DNA from: Desulfobacterales bacterium
Lineage (GTDB): Bacteria; Desulfobacterota; Desulfobacteria; Desulfobacterales; JAHDSC01
Direction of reading: 5' to 3'
Assembly (NCBI GenBank): GCA_018432925.1
Contig: JAHDSC010000009.1
Span: 1 to 64,000 of the forward strand
DNA length: 64,000 nt
In this document: positions 8,478 through 18,624 of the stretch, in pieces
Position numbering within the stretch: position 1 is the first letter of the stretch
How the letters are laid out: every line of letters starts with the position of its first letter
Program-made: the position numbers and the translations under genes
The notes under the pieces: generated by a model
What the model was told of the DNA's origin: nothing
The model's database searches: none
Seen by the model: the letters and a program-made list of their open reading frames with translations, nothing else

Positions 8478-9509
8478 ATGCGACCCTCGTTCTATCCAAG
8501 GCTTATCAACGGGCCTTTCGATGATCCCGGTCTCTACATTTCCTTCCTTTTTGAAAAACGCGCTCTGATTTTTGATCTGGGAGATACCTGTTCACTTTCA
8601 GCTAAGGATGTTCTCAAGATAAGTGATGTTTTTATCACTCATACTCACATGGATCATTTCGCCGGGTTTGACAGTCTTCTCCGACTGTTTTTAGGGCGCG
8701 AGAAAAACCTCTGTATATTCGGCCCCCATGGTTTTTTGAAAAATATTGAAGGAAGGTTGGCTGGTTATTCGTGGAACCTTGTAAAGCACTACGATCATCG
8801 GTTTGTCATCCGTGCTGCCGAGATCCGCGCCGATTGCCTCATTGTGAAACAATACCGGTGTCAAAACGGATTTCTTCCGGACCCGGAAACGATCCGGCAG
8901 CCTTTCGACGGAATTTTACTGAAGGAACCGGCTTTTTGCGTTTCCGCAGTGATATTGGATCACAGCATCCCGTGTCTTGGATTCAGCATGGAAGAACGCT
9001 TCCATGTGAATATTATGAAAGACCGACTGCACAATCTCGGGCTTGAAATCGGCCCATGGCTTAAAGAATTCAAACAGGCCCTTTTCAGCCGTAAGGATCC
9101 GGATTCAGACTTTGAAATCAAGCCCGGTGGAAAAAATGAAAAGATAATAAAAATGAAGCTGGGTGATCTTTCAAGTCGAATCGCCTTGATAACGCCGGGG
9201 CAAAAAATTACATACCTTGCAGATATCGGTTACAATAAAGCCAACGTGGAAAAAGTTATTGAGCTTGCCAAAGATTCCGATCACCTGTTCATTGAATCCG
9301 CGTTTCTTGATAAACACCGGGAGATCGCCGAAAAAAAATTTCATCTCACCGCCCGTCAGGCCGGAACCCTCGCGGCAAAAGCCGGGGTAAAACAGTTTAC
9401 CATTTTTCATTTTTCACCCCGCTACATGGGCCACGAGAATCTTTTGCAGAAAGAGGCAAAGGAAGCTTATGAAGAGACATACGGCAGGATGGACCGATCG
9501 GCCCCCTGA
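8478..9509 (+). CDS. Metallo-beta-lactamase-fold hydrolase, RNase Z-like
   Basis: The 343-residue protein has the binuclear zinc motif THTHMDH (H55, H57, D59, H60). It also has later MBL motifs: LDHSIPCLG, TYLADIGYN and the C-terminal FHFSPRY. Length and order fit the RNase Z/ElaC branch, which matures tRNA 3' ends. It contains a long insertion around residues 75-140 and may be a divergent paralogue, so tRNA processing is inferred rather than certain. It follows the hypothetical gene by 3 bases. Confidence 0.82.
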   Translation: MRPSFYPRLINGPFDDPGLYISFLFEKRALIFDLGDTCSLSAKDVLKISDVFITHTHMDHFAGFDSLLRLFLGREKNLCIFGPHGFLKNIEGRLAGYSWNLVKHYDHRFVIRAAEIRADCLIVKQYRCQNGFLPDPETIRQPFDGILLKEPAFCVSAVILDHSIPCLGFSMEERFHVNIMKDRLHNLGLEIGPWLKEFKQALFSRKDPDSDFEIKPGGKNEKIIKMKLGDLSSRIALITPGQKITYLADIGYNKANVEKVIELAKDSDHLFIESAFLDKHREIAEKKFHLTARQAGTLAAKAGVKQFTIFHFSPRYMGHENLLQKEAKEAYEETYGRMDRSAP

Positions 9510-9791
9510 AGAATCCACCGCATGATAGTGAACCTCCCGTCCGATTCGCCGGGGTATCTACCTTCCGCCCCGGACGGATGACAATGGGCTTTGTTTTGCC
9601 TTCCAAGAACCGCAAATGAGTTGACGGCATGAAAGGATAATCCGAACCACTGCTCCCGTATCCCGAGGGGCTTTTCCATGCAATAGCCGCACAGCGCTGA
9701 TACCGTCAATGGATTCCAAGCGTCGCAGTCGTTCAAAAGAAATTCCGGTGCGTGGCCTGGAAACAAACATCAGCTGCACTTGGACAAATTT

Positions 9792-10931
9792 TCATTTCTC
9801 GGAATAAAACGCTTTAATCTTTTCAACGACATATGCCAGCTGATCCGCCGAGAGTTCCGGATAAACAGGAAGAGCCAAGGTGTGCAATGCTGCATATTCT
9901 GAAGCGGGGAAAGCTCCTTTTTGATAATTCAGATAGGAAAAGCACTCCTGAAGATGCATGGGAACAGGGTAGTAAATTTCCGTTCCTATACCCGATTCCT
10001 TTAAAAACAGATGAAGTTCGTCCCTTCTTTCCGGAACGCCGATGACGAACTGATTGTATATGTGGCGCTGTTCAGTTTCTTTCGGAAGTTTGATAATCCG
10101 CTCTATCCCGGCTTTTTGAAAAAGTTTTCTGTATTCGGATGCATTCCGTTGTCGTGCTTTCGTCCATTCGTCAAGGTGCCTCAGTTTCACCGAAACAACG
10201 GCTGCCTGAAGAGCATCCAATCGGAAATTGCCCCCGATCACCAGATGATGATACTTGGGTTGCGATCCGTGAGCCCGAAGGATCCGCAATCTTTCATAAA
10301 GATCCTTTGAATGAGTGGTAACGATCCCGCCGTCACCGAAAGCGCCCAGATTTTTCGATGGAAAAAATGAGAAACATCCCACATCGCCCATTGATCCGGC
10401 CCGCCTCCCCTTGTACTCCGAACCGATGGCCTGTGCCGCATCTTCAATGACAAAAAGATTGTATTTTCGAGCGATCTTCAAAATAGGATCCATGTCCGCG
10501 CATTGCCCGTAAAGATGAACCGGGATCACCGATTTAATCCTTGATTGTTCTTCGGAGGTCATACGCGTGATCAAACTTTCCAAACATTCGGGAGAGATAT
10601 TATAGGTGTCCGGATCAATATCTGCGAAAGCAGGTCTTGCACCGATCCGGGCGATCGAACCGGCTGTCGCGAAAAAAGTATAGGGTGTCGTGATGACGAT
10701 ATCGCCAGGACCGATACCGGCAGCCATAAGGGAAACAAGAAGCGCATCGGAACCGGAGGAAACGCCGACGGCGTACCCCGAAAGGCAATAGGCGGCGATT
10801 TCCTTTTCCAGGGTCTCGACCCGGGGGCCGAGAATAAAACTCTGATTCTCGAAAATTTCTTCAACAACTTTCAATATCTCGTTCTTGATTGTTTGATACT
10901 GAATTTTAAGGTCAAGTAAAGGAACTTTCAT
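9792..10931 (-). CDS. DegT/DnrJ/EryC1/StrS sugar aminotransferase
   Basis: This 379-residue PLP enzyme belongs to the family that installs amino groups on nucleotide-linked keto-sugars for surface polysaccharides. Visible features are VSSGSDALLVSL near residue 58, IEDAAQAIGS with the PLP-contacting Asp164, and the Schiff-base lysine K193 in FFPSKNLGAFGDGG. The C-terminus has the family pattern of VPMHLQECF and LPVYPELS. It lies downstream of manC on the same strand, so it probably acts in glycan precursor synthesis. The exact sugar substrate cannot be read. The 282 bases between this gene and 9509 hold no convincing gene. Confidence 0.9.
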   Translation of the reverse strand: MKVPLLDLKIQYQTIKNEILKVVEEIFENQSFILGPRVETLEKEIAAYCLSGYAVGVSSGSDALLVSLMAAGIGPGDIVITTPYTFFATAGSIARIGARPAFADIDPDTYNISPECLESLITRMTSEEQSRIKSVIPVHLYGQCADMDPILKIARKYNLFVIEDAAQAIGSEYKGRRAGSMGDVGCFSFFPSKNLGAFGDGGIVTTHSKDLYERLRILRAHGSQPKYHHLVIGGNFRLDALQAAVVSVKLRHLDEWTKARQRNASEYRKLFQKAGIERIIKLPKETEQRHIYNQFVIGVPERRDELHLFLKESGIGTEIYYPVPMHLQECFSYLNYQKGAFPASEYAALHTLALPVYPELSADQLAYVVEKIKAFYSEK

Positions 10932-10964
10932 CGTTTCTCACTTTCTTTTTCAGTTGATCTTTCC

Positions 10965-10994
10965 GTGAATCAAAAAAAGGAGGCAGGGATTCAC
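10965..10994 (-). terminator. Hairpin between manC and the aminotransferase gene
   Basis: GTGAATC (10965-10971) pairs with GATTCAC (10988-10994), 7 bp around a purine-rich loop (T-rich on the minus strand). A good T-tail after the stem is lacking, so this may be an mRNA processing or attenuation element rather than a full terminator. Confidence 0.3.
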
Positions 10995-11095
10995 CGGTTT
11001 ATATCGTAATTTGCGCCTCTCTGCGCTCACATCGTAATTCCTGAAAAACAACCGGCTGTCTTTTGATATGTACCTGATCGATGAAAATACGGGCG

Positions 11096-12466
11096 TTACC
11101 CATCGGTTGGACGTATTTCCACCTGAACGATGTGAAGCGGTTTTTTTCCACTGTTTTCAAGCTCAACAAAAGTGTTCCCGCGAATAACCGTTGATTCGCC
11201 CTTCTGCAAAAGCCTGCTTTGATTATCCGTTGTTATCGTTAGCCGGCCATTGACTGCCAGCAGTTGCTTTTCGGAAGAGCCGTCACCCGTCACCCTCAGC
11301 CTGCAAGCCGGGTATATCATAAAACGGGTTACATTAAAATTTTCTTTCTCCTCCAATACGATTTCGCTTCCCCATTGATAATTCATTGTCGGATGTTTGT
11401 TACATTCGGCGCGCCCCTTTTCCTTGAGCTTTTCAACAATGCATTTTACCTCTCTGCTGGTATCCATGTCGGAAACAAATACGGAGTCCCCGGTTTCCAC
11501 GATTACGATGCCATTTAGGTTGTTGGCTGCGATCAACCGCCGGCTTCCCAGTATCAAGCAGTTCCGGGTATTCCTGCTGATCACATCCCCATCAATCACA
11601 CTGTTGTTTTCATCCTTCGGATGATAATCATAAAAAGACTTCCATGATCCGATGTCGCTCCACCCGAAATCCGAATCGATCACCACTCCTCTGCTCGTTT
11701 TTTCCATCACGGCATAATCGATGGATATGTTCGGCAGCTGTTCATATTCTTTCTTCGTCACCGGTTCATTCCTGCAGAAAAGTTCTTCCATTTTTTTGAA
11801 AAGTTCGGGCTGGAATACTTTGAACTCCTCCATGATGACGGATGCCTTGAAAGCAAACATGCCGCTGTTCCAGAAAAACCTGCCGGATTGAATATATTTT
11901 TTCGCCGTTTTTACATCCGGTTTTTCAACAAATCTTTTTACCGTAAGAACATCTTCGGACACTTTTTTAAGACCTTCAATATACCCGTATCCCGTTTCCG
12001 GATAATGGGGTTTAATTCCAAAAGTCACCACAAACCCCATCTCAGCGAGCTTCAATGCGATTTTTAATTTTTGATGGAAACTGTCCGTGTCCCGGATGAC
12101 GTGATCTGATGGAAAGACACAGATAATTGCATCATTTTCTTTTCCCAGGATATTAAACACGCTAAGGAGAATGGCGGGCCCCGTATTCCTGCCGCAGGGT
12201 TCGCAGATTATCTTATCGTGAGAAGGAATGCCGATTTCCTCCATGTGCCTTGCAACTTCACCGCAATGATCCTCTCCGCACACAACCCGGATTCTTTCAG
12301 AATTCAGCACCGGAATCATTCTTTTCATGGTGATTTGAATTAGGGAGTCTCCACCAAAGAAATTAACCAGCTGTTTGGGATAACGTTCTCTTGACAAAGG
12401 CCAGAGGCGTGTTCCCGAACCGCCTGCCAATATTACGGAATACGCCGGGCTCTTCCGTTCAGGCAT
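11096..12466 (-). CDS. manC: Mannose-1-phosphate guanylyltransferase with degenerate cupin tail
   Basis: The N-terminal domain has the nucleotidyltransferase signature GGSGTRLWPLSRERYPKQ and the conserved FPSDHVI and VEKPD motifs, so it should make GDP-mannose from mannose-1-phosphate and GTP. The C-terminal roughly 110 residues align with the type II phosphomannose isomerase cupin of bifunctional ManC. The expected histidine cluster (HHHRAEHW in typical members) is replaced by VTGDGSSEKQ, and the later GTPHR by GNTFVE, so isomerase activity is probably lost. ATG 12466, after AGGAAG, overlaps the end of dnaE by 8 bases. A TTG at 12472 is also in frame. Confidence 0.88.
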   Translation of the reverse strand: MPERKSPAYSVILAGGSGTRLWPLSRERYPKQLVNFFGGDSLIQITMKRMIPVLNSERIRVVCGEDHCGEVARHMEEIGIPSHDKIICEPCGRNTGPAILLSVFNILGKENDAIICVFPSDHVIRDTDSFHQKLKIALKLAEMGFVVTFGIKPHYPETGYGYIEGLKKVSEDVLTVKRFVEKPDVKTAKKYIQSGRFFWNSGMFAFKASVIMEEFKVFQPELFKKMEELFCRNEPVTKKEYEQLPNISIDYAVMEKTSRGVVIDSDFGWSDIGSWKSFYDYHPKDENNSVIDGDVISRNTRNCLILGSRRLIAANNLNGIVIVETGDSVFVSDMDTSREVKCIVEKLKEKGRAECNKHPTMNYQWGSEIVLEEKENFNVTRFMIYPACRLRVTGDGSSEKQLLAVNGRLTITTDNQSRLLQKGESTVIRGNTFVELENSGKKPLHIVQVEIRPTDG

Positions 12467-15400
12467 ATTCAAATCTTCCTTTCCTCTTATTTTCTCGAAG
12501 AGTATTTGAATTCGATGAAGATGTCGCTTCGCTACAGATCGTCTCCACCACCTTATATCCGAACAGCCCGTTCACTTCACGGATTAAGGATGAACCCGCC
12601 TGTAACTTCATGGTTTCCGGCAACGACACGATCGTTTCCGTTTTCTCGGGGTTTACCAGATGGATATATGCAGGGCACGAACCAGGATGCCTTCGGAGAA
12701 TGTCATACAATTTTAAAATTAACGCTTTTTCCGTTCGGTTGATATCCAGGTTAAAATGAATGCTTGCGACCCATACCTCTTCCGCCTTTTCCAGAGGTAT
12801 AACCGATTCCGCCACTAACTTTACTGAACTTTCATCCTTTTGAATTCTCCCTTGAATAAAAATCAGATTATCATCCGCCAACAGATCGTTTGCCGAGGCA
12901 TATAACGATGAAAAAACGGTTGCCTCAACCAACCCATCCAGGTCCTCTATGGTAACAAAGGCCATCAGATCGCCTTTTTTGGTTTTGATGGTCTTGGTGG
13001 TTGCAACAATGCCGCCAATCCGGACCGCAGCACCGTCTTCCATCTCTCTCAAGGTGATCGTATTAGCGTTCGCAAATTTTTCCAGCAGTGGTTCATACCG
13101 GCTTAAAGGGTGTCCGGTTATATAAAAACCGAGGGATTCCTTCTCAAAGGCCAGAAGCTGTTTTTGGTCCCATTCTTCAATCTCGGGCATCGACGGAAGG
13201 TTTATCTCCTGATTGTTTTCCAACCCGCCAAACAGTCCCATCTGGGGATCCGATTTTTCTTTCTGAACCCTTTGGCCATAATCCAAGGCTTCTTCCAGCG
13301 ATGCCGTCATTTGGCAACGACGATGCCCGGTGGAATCAAAGGCCCCGCATTTTATGAGGCTTTCGATGACTCTTTTGTTGACTTTTTTCAGATCCACCCG
13401 TTCACAGAATGTAAACAAGGAGGAAAACCTCCCCTCCTTTCTGGCATCGAGAATCGATTCGATCGCGCTTTCTCCAACATTTTTCACGGCAACCAGTCCA
13501 AATCTGATTTTTGGACCGGAAACGGTAAATCCCTTGCCGCTTTCATTTATGTCCGGGGGGAGTACAGGGATGTCGTGGCGACGGCATTCGCCGATATATT
13601 TGACCACATCATCGGTAGAATGCATTTCACTGGTGAGTAGCGCGGCCATGAATTCAACAGGAAAGTGAGCTTTCAGGTAGGCTGTCTGATATGCAATAAG
13701 CGCGTATGCGGCACTGTGCGATTTATTAAATCCATATCCGCCGAATTTTTCCATCAAATCAAATATATTTTGAGCTTTGACGGAAGGAATACCGTTATTC
13801 ACGGCGCCCTGCATGAAGCGTTCTCTGTGCGTCGCCATAATTTCGGTGATTTTCTTTCCCATCGCTTTACGCAATCCATCCGCTTCCGCCATGGAATAAC
13901 TCGCGAGTACACCGGCAATCTTCATGACCTGTTCCTGGTAAAGGATAACGCCGTAGGTTTCCTTAAGTATGGGTTCCAGTTCGGGAATCAAATATTCAAC
14001 CGGTTTTCTCCCGTGCTTTCGTTCCACGAAATCTTCCACCATTCCGCTTCCCATGGGACCGGGCCGGTACAGTGCGACCAGTGCCGTGATATCTTCGAAG
14101 CATGCGGGTTTTAATCGGATCAGGAGATCCTTCATACCGGAGCTTTCCAGTTGAAAAACACCGGTTGTGTCCCCGGAAGAAAGGAGGTGATAGACCTTTG
14201 CATCATTGAAGTCGAGGTTCGACAGGTCCGGGGGATTTTTCCCCTGCTCGGCGATCAGGGCGAGGGTATCGGCAATAACGGTAAGGTTGCGAAGCCCTAA
14301 AAAATCAAACTTTACGAGTCCGATATTTTCGACCACCTTCATATCGAACTGGGTGACAACCTCTCCCTTTTTCCCGCGATATAGGGGCAAATATTCCACA
14401 AGGGGTTTATCTGAAATCACAACTCCTGCGGCATGTGTAGAAGCATGCCGGGGTAAACCTTCGAGCACCCGACAGATCTTTATCAACTCCGAAACCTCGG
14501 GGTTTTTCTCCGTCAGATCCATGAGCCGGGGTTCCTGTTTCAGGGCGTCATCCAGACTGATATTCAAGACATCCGGTACCATCTTCGCAATCGCATCCAC
14601 CTCCCGCAAAGGGATATCAAGGGCGCGTCCCACGTCCCGTATGACGGCCCGGGTCTTCAATTTGCCGAAGGTAATAATCTGGGCTACATATTCCCCGCCC
14701 CCGTATTTATCGGCCACATACTTAAATACTTCTTCTCTTCCGTTGATACAAAAATCGACGTCGATATCCGGCATGCTGATTCGATCCGGATTGAGAAAGC
14801 GTTCAAAAATCAAACCATGCTCGATCGGATCGAGATCGGTAATCCCAAGCGAATATGCGACAAGGCTTCCTGCGGCAGATCCTCTTCCGGGCCCGACGGG
14901 AATATTGTTTTTCTTGGCATAATGTATGAAATCCGCCACAATCAAAAAATATCCGCAAAAACCCATCTTTTTGATCAGCGATATTTCATGATGAATCCGG
15001 TCCGAATAAATCTGTCTGTCAATATCCGGTTTTTTTAGGATCGCCCGCTGTAATATCCCTTCAAATCCTGCACGGACCTCTTCCTCAAAAAGCTGCTCGG
15101 TTGATTTTTCGGAGGATACTTCGTATTTGGGGAAATGGTATTTAAAATCAAATGTAACATCGCACCGTTTCGCAATCTCAACGCTGCAATCCAATGCTCC
15201 CGGGAAACTCCCCAAACCCGAATGCATCTCTGTCTTGGATTTGAAGTAAAGCTGGTCCGTCTTGAATTTCAGCCGGTCCGAATCATGAACCGTCTTCCCG
15301 GTCTGGATACATAAAAGAACATCATGAGCACGCGTGTCTTCTTTGTCTAGATAGTGGCAGTCGTTGGTTGCCACCAGCGGAATGGAAAGCCGTTTGCTCA

Positions 15401-15986
15401 TATCGAAAAGCGCCTGGTTGACTTTTTGCTGGATATCCATTCCGTTGTTTTGAATCTCAAGATAAAAATTCTCTTCCCCGAATATGTCCAGGTAGAATCG
15501 AGCCGCTTCGTCCGCCTCTTTCATTCTGCCTTCTGTAATCAGCCGGGGAATTTCACCTTGCAGGCATGCGGAAAGCGCAATGATGCCTGCATGGTATGTT
15601 TTTAAAATTTCCTTGTCGACACGCGGCTTGTAATAAAATCCTTCAAGCTGAGCGATGGAGGCCAGCTTGCACAGGTTCCGGTATCCATCATGATTTCTCG
15701 CGAGAAGAATCAAATGAGAAAGCTTTTTATTATCGAGCGGCGTTTTATCCAAACGGCTTCGCGGCGCGACGTAGCATTCGCAACCGATAATCGGTTTAAT
15801 TCCCGCTTTGTTCGCCTTCTGATAAAATTCGACCGCGCCGAACATAGTCCCATGGTCGGTAATGGCGACGGAATGCATGCCGAAATCCAAAGCTCTTTTT
15901 AAAAGTGCGTCGATCCGGATTGCGCCGTCCAGAAGGCTGTATTGGGTGTGGACATGCAGATGAACGAAATCGGGTGTATGGTCCAT
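12459..15986 (-). CDS. dnaE: DNA polymerase III subunit alpha
   Basis: This is the replicative polymerase catalytic subunit, about 1175 residues and close to the usual length. The N-terminal PHP domain keeps canonical metal motifs (HLHVHTQYSLLDG and ITDHG). The palm carries the catalytic PDIDVDFC near residue 400. The helix-hairpin-helix region follows, and an OB-fold (AVRIGGIVATTKTIKTKKGD) lies near residue 985. The open frame starts at TTG 16019, but ATG 15986 (MDHTPDFVHLH) is the family-like start. It lies between guaB and manC, all co-directional and closely packed, an unusual setting because dnaE often neighbours accA. Confidence 0.97.
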   Translation of the reverse strand: MDHTPDFVHLHVHTQYSLLDGAIRIDALLKRALDFGMHSVAITDHGTMFGAVEFYQKANKAGIKPIIGCECYVAPRSRLDKTPLDNKKLSHLILLARNHDGYRNLCKLASIAQLEGFYYKPRVDKEILKTYHAGIIALSACLQGEIPRLITEGRMKEADEAARFYLDIFGEENFYLEIQNNGMDIQQKVNQALFDMSKRLSIPLVATNDCHYLDKEDTRAHDVLLCIQTGKTVHDSDRLKFKTDQLYFKSKTEMHSGLGSFPGALDCSVEIAKRCDVTFDFKYHFPKYEVSSEKSTEQLFEEEVRAGFEGILQRAILKKPDIDRQIYSDRIHHEISLIKKMGFCGYFLIVADFIHYAKKNNIPVGPGRGSAAGSLVAYSLGITDLDPIEHGLIFERFLNPDRISMPDIDVDFCINGREEVFKYVADKYGGGEYVAQIITFGKLKTRAVIRDVGRALDIPLREVDAIAKMVPDVLNISLDDALKQEPRLMDLTEKNPEVSELIKICRVLEGLPRHASTHAAGVVISDKPLVEYLPLYRGKKGEVVTQFDMKVVENIGLVKFDFLGLRNLTVIADTLALIAEQGKNPPDLSNLDFNDAKVYHLLSSGDTTGVFQLESSGMKDLLIRLKPACFEDITALVALYRPGPMGSGMVEDFVERKHGRKPVEYLIPELEPILKETYGVILYQEQVMKIAGVLASYSMAEADGLRKAMGKKITEIMATHRERFMQGAVNNGIPSVKAQNIFDLMEKFGGYGFNKSHSAAYALIAYQTAYLKAHFPVEFMAALLTSEMHSTDDVVKYIGECRRHDIPVLPPDINESGKGFTVSGPKIRFGLVAVKNVGESAIESILDARKEGRFSSLFTFCERVDLKKVNKRVIESLIKCGAFDSTGHRRCQMTASLEEALDYGQRVQKEKSDPQMGLFGGLENNQEINLPSMPEIEEWDQKQLLAFEKESLGFYITGHPLSRYEPLLEKFANANTITLREMEDGAAVRIGGIVATTKTIKTKKGDLMAFVTIEDLDGLVEATVFSSLYASANDLLADDNLIFIQGRIQKDESSVKLVAESVIPLEKAEEVWVASIHFNLDINRTEKALILKLYDILRRHPGSCPAYIHLVNPEKTETIVSLPETMKLQAGSSLIREVNGLFGYKVVETICSEATSSSNSNTLRENKRKGRFEYA

Positions 15987-16053
15987 GACTAAACTGATGA
16001 CGTCCTGTTTGGGGGGCAATCTTGACTTACGGAGATAACGGAAAATTGGTGTT

Positions 16054-17535
16054 TCATCCTTCGCTCTTCAGTAGATCCAAGCGATAATTAGGTGCTTCCT
16101 GTGTAATGATGACGTCGTGAACATGACTCTCCCGCAAGCCCGCAGCGCTTATTTTTATAAATTGTGCCTTTTCCCTGAGTTCTTTCACGGTCTTGCAGCC
16201 TACATATCCCATTCCGGCCTTCAATCCGCCGATCAGTTGAAAAACGGTTGCGGAGAGGGAACCTCTGTAAGGAACACGTCCGACAATCCCTTCCGGGACC
16301 AGTTTGTTGTCCTCGGCCTCTTCTCCCTGATAGTACCGATCTTTACTTCCTTTTTTCATGGCTTCGACCGAACCCATTCCCCTGTAGACCTTATAACTGC
16401 GACCCTGATAAATTATGGTCTCCCCGGGGCTTTCTTCGGTCCCGGCGAAAAGTCCACCGATCATCACCACATGGCAACCGGCTCCAATCGCTTTGGTAAT
16501 GTCACCGGAAAATTTGACCCCGCCATCAGCGATCAAGGGAACATCGGTTTTGTTGGAGATAGACTTGCAATTCATTATTGCGGTTATCTGAGGTATACCG
16601 ATACCGGCCACAATGCGTGTCGTGCAGATAGATCCGGGTCCGATTCCAATTTTCACGCCATCAACACCGGCCCGTATCAGAGCCTCGGCTCCCTCTTCCG
16701 TACCGACATTGCCGGCGATCAGCTGAATTTCTTCAAATGTGCTTTTCAATGTTTTTACGGCTTCAATGACATTCTTGGAATAACCGTGGGAAGTGTCGAT
16801 CAACAAAACATCGGCACCCGCCCTCAGAAGCGCTTCCGCTCGTTCTTCCATATCCCGGCCGACACCGACTGCGGCACCCACCCGGAGCCGGCCCATTTGA
16901 TCTTTGGATGCATTCGGATATTTTTTGATCTTTTCAATATCCTTGATTGTTATCAAGCCGGTGAGCCGTCCTTTTTTGTCAGTGACCAAAAGTTTTTCAA
17001 TCCGGTGCTTGTGAAGCAGCTTCTTGGATTCTTCGAGGGTAATCCCTTCGGAAACCGTTATAAGATTCTCCTTTGTCATGACCTCGGATACTTTTTTTCC
17101 AAGATCCGTTTCAAACCGAAGATCCCTGTTGGTGACGATGCCGACCAGTTGTTCCCCTTTTACAACCGGAACGCCGGAGATATGGTATCGTTCCATCAGT
17201 TTCAATACCTCGGACACTGTCTGATCGGGATGAATCGTAACAGGATCAACGATCATGCCGCTTTCTGATTTTTTTACCTTGTCTACCTCTCTGGCCTGGT
17301 TTTTAATGCTCATGTTACGGTGTATAAAACCCATGCCGCCTTCGCGCGCCATCGTTATGGCCGTTTCAGCCTCGGTTACCGTGTCCATTGCGGCGCTGAC
17401 GATCGGTATGTTTAGTATAAGATTTCTAGTCAACCGAGTACGGGTTTCTATATCTTTCGGCAGTACATCAGAGTATTTCGGAATCAATAAAACATCATCA
17501 AAAGAAAACGCCTCCGTAAGTGGTGTTTTCGTCAT
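16054..17535 (-). CDS. guaB: Inosine-5'-monophosphate dehydrogenase
   Basis: GuaB oxidises IMP to XMP with NAD+, the committed step to GMP. The 493-residue barrel is interrupted by two CBS domains at about 93-208. The catalytic loop [11 protein letters not shown] has its cysteine at 304, and the flap region contains the [11 protein letters not shown] motif. ATG 17535 follows a strong GGGAGGAAC ribosome site. It heads the guaB-dnaE-manC-aminotransferase run. GMP from this enzyme would feed the GTP used by ManC; that link is inference. Confidence 0.97.
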   Translation of the reverse strand: MTKTPLTEAFSFDDVLLIPKYSDVLPKDIETRTRLTRNLILNIPIVSAAMDTVTEAETAITMAREGGMGFIHRNMSIKNQAREVDKVKKSESGMIVDPVTIHPDQTVSEVLKLMERYHISGVPVVKGEQLVGIVTNRDLRFETDLGKKVSEVMTKENLITVSEGITLEESKKLLHKHRIEKLLVTDKKGRLTGLITIKDIEKIKKYPNASKDQMGRLRVGAAVGVGRDMEERAEALLRAGADVLLIDTSHGYSKNVIEAVKTLKSTFEEIQLIAGNVGTEEGAEALIRAGVDGVKIGIGPGSICTTRIVAGIGIPQITAIMNCKSISNKTDVPLIADGGVKFSGDITKAIGAGCHVVMIGGLFAGTEESPGETIIYQGRSYKVYRGMGSVEAMKKGSKDRYYQGEEAEDNKLVPEGIVGRVPYRGSLSATVFQLIGGLKAGMGYVGCKTVKELREKAQFIKISAAGLRESHVHDVIITQEAPNYRLDLLKSEG

Positions 17536-17610
17536 AAAGTTCCTCCCGTCAAACGTTTTTTAAATCGAATAACAAATGGAACGGTCTTTAGCAATCATTT
17601 AATTGCGGCC

Positions 17611-17640
17611 TTGACAATACATGCAGGTCCGTAATAGATA
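17611..17640 (+). promoter_or_regulatory. Candidate promoter for the YrdC/Sua5 gene
   Basis: TTGACA (17611-17616) is followed at 18 bp by TAGATA (17635-17640); an overlapping TAATAG lies at 15 bp. Transcription would start near 17647, almost exactly at a perfect hairpin. Confidence 0.5.
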
Positions 17641-17650
17641 GATGCCGAAA

Positions 17651-17673
17651 ATGCCGGATGTTCCATCCGGCAT
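17651..17673. other. Perfect 10-bp hairpin in the guaB/YrdC divergent region
   Basis: ATGCCGGATG (17651-17660) and CATCCGGCAT (17664-17673) form a perfect stem with a TTC loop, followed by ATTATTT. It would lie at the very 5' end of the plus-strand transcript, where a stem can protect mRNA. An operator is an alternative reading. Confidence 0.55.
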
Positions 17674-17720
17674 ATTATTTATGACCGTTCGATTCGAGTG
17701 CGAGATTCTGAAAAAACATC

Positions 17721-18329
17721 ATGCTTATCGAAATCAATCCATCAAACCCTCAGGAGCGAAAAATCAGAGATGTTGTCCGCATACTCAACCGAGAGTGTGT
17801 CATCGCCTATCCAACCGATACATATTACGGAATCGGCTGTGACCTGATGAGTAAAAAGGCGATTGAGCGAATTTACCAGATAAAGCAACGGAGCAAGGAT
17901 CAGCCATTCAGTTTTATCTGCGCAGACCTCAAACACATCAGCGATTACGCCAAAGTTTCAAATTATGCATATAAGACCATGAAACGGCTCCTGCCCGGTC
18001 CTTATACGTTTATACTGAAGGGTTCAAAACTGGTTCCGAAAATCATGTTAACCAAACGGAAAACCGTCGGAATAAGGGTCCCTGATAATGCGATCTGTCT
18101 GGCGTTAGTAAAGGAATTGGGAAATCCGATTATTTCAACAAGCGCAACGATGCCGGATGGCAGTGTTTTTCAAGATCCATCGTTGATAAACGATTATTTC
18201 AGATCCAGCATAGATATAGTTATTGATGGGGGATCGGTACCGAATCAACCTTCCAGCGTAATTTCGTTGATCGACGACATCCCCGAAATTATTCGTATCG
18301 GTTTGGGAAATGTGAGTATATTTGAATAA
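17721..18329 (+). CDS. YrdC/Sua5/YciO-family protein
   Basis: The 202-residue protein has the YrdC-domain fold motifs PTDTYYGIG (31-39), the RLLPGPYTFIL block, VGIRVPDN and PIISTSA. Family members TsaC/Sua5 make threonylcarbamoyl-AMP for tRNA t6A37. Length and sequence are nearer the YciO branch, whose role is less certain, so I give no gene symbol. No C-terminal Sua5 domain is present. The gene stands alone, divergent from guaB, and starts at ATG 17721. Confidence 0.87.
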   Translation: MLIEINPSNPQERKIRDVVRILNRECVIAYPTDTYYGIGCDLMSKKAIERIYQIKQRSKDQPFSFICADLKHISDYAKVSNYAYKTMKRLLPGPYTFILKGSKLVPKIMLTKRKTVGIRVPDNAICLALVKELGNPIISTSATMPDGSVFQDPSLINDYFRSSIDIVIDGGSVPNQPSSVISLIDDIPEIIRIGLGNVSIFE

Positions 18330-18345
18330 AAGGCAATTAAAAAAA

Positions 18346-18365
18346 ACCGCTCTCCAAAGAGCGGT
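18346..18365 (-). terminator. Intrinsic terminator ending the sppA-side operon
   Basis: ACCGCTCT (18346-18353) and AGAGCGGT (18358-18365) form a perfect 8-bp stem with a CCAA loop. On the minus strand the stem is followed by a run of eight Ts, the signature of an intrinsic terminator. It lies about 260 bases past the sppA stop, and the DNA between (18366-18624) shows no supported gene. It is also 16 bases after the YrdC stop but lacks a T-tail in that direction. Confidence 0.8.
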
Positions 18366-18624
18366 CAGATACCCTTGTGTCGATAATGATGCGGCATTTG
18401 CTGGAGGCGATTTCTCAAAACCTGCCCCAGGATTCGCTCTCTCTATGTCGGGGCAAGGCGTTCAATCCTTAAAACACCGAATCCGTTCCTGCGGCTGAAC
18501 GCCTGGTGCGGGCATCGATCATGAACCCGATCAAAACTTTGAAAATCACCTTTAAGAAAAAAAGCAAAAGTCTGGGAAAAAGGACGCTGCCAACGAACAC
18601 CCCTTGTTTTACTACAGACCGCAC

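Noticed and set aside
9558-9779. 73-codon minus frame with GTG start just after the aminotransferase stop
   Set aside because: The middle segment (RLESIDGISAVRLLHG) looks protein-like, but there is no ribosome site and the C-terminal part looks random. At most a decayed fragment.
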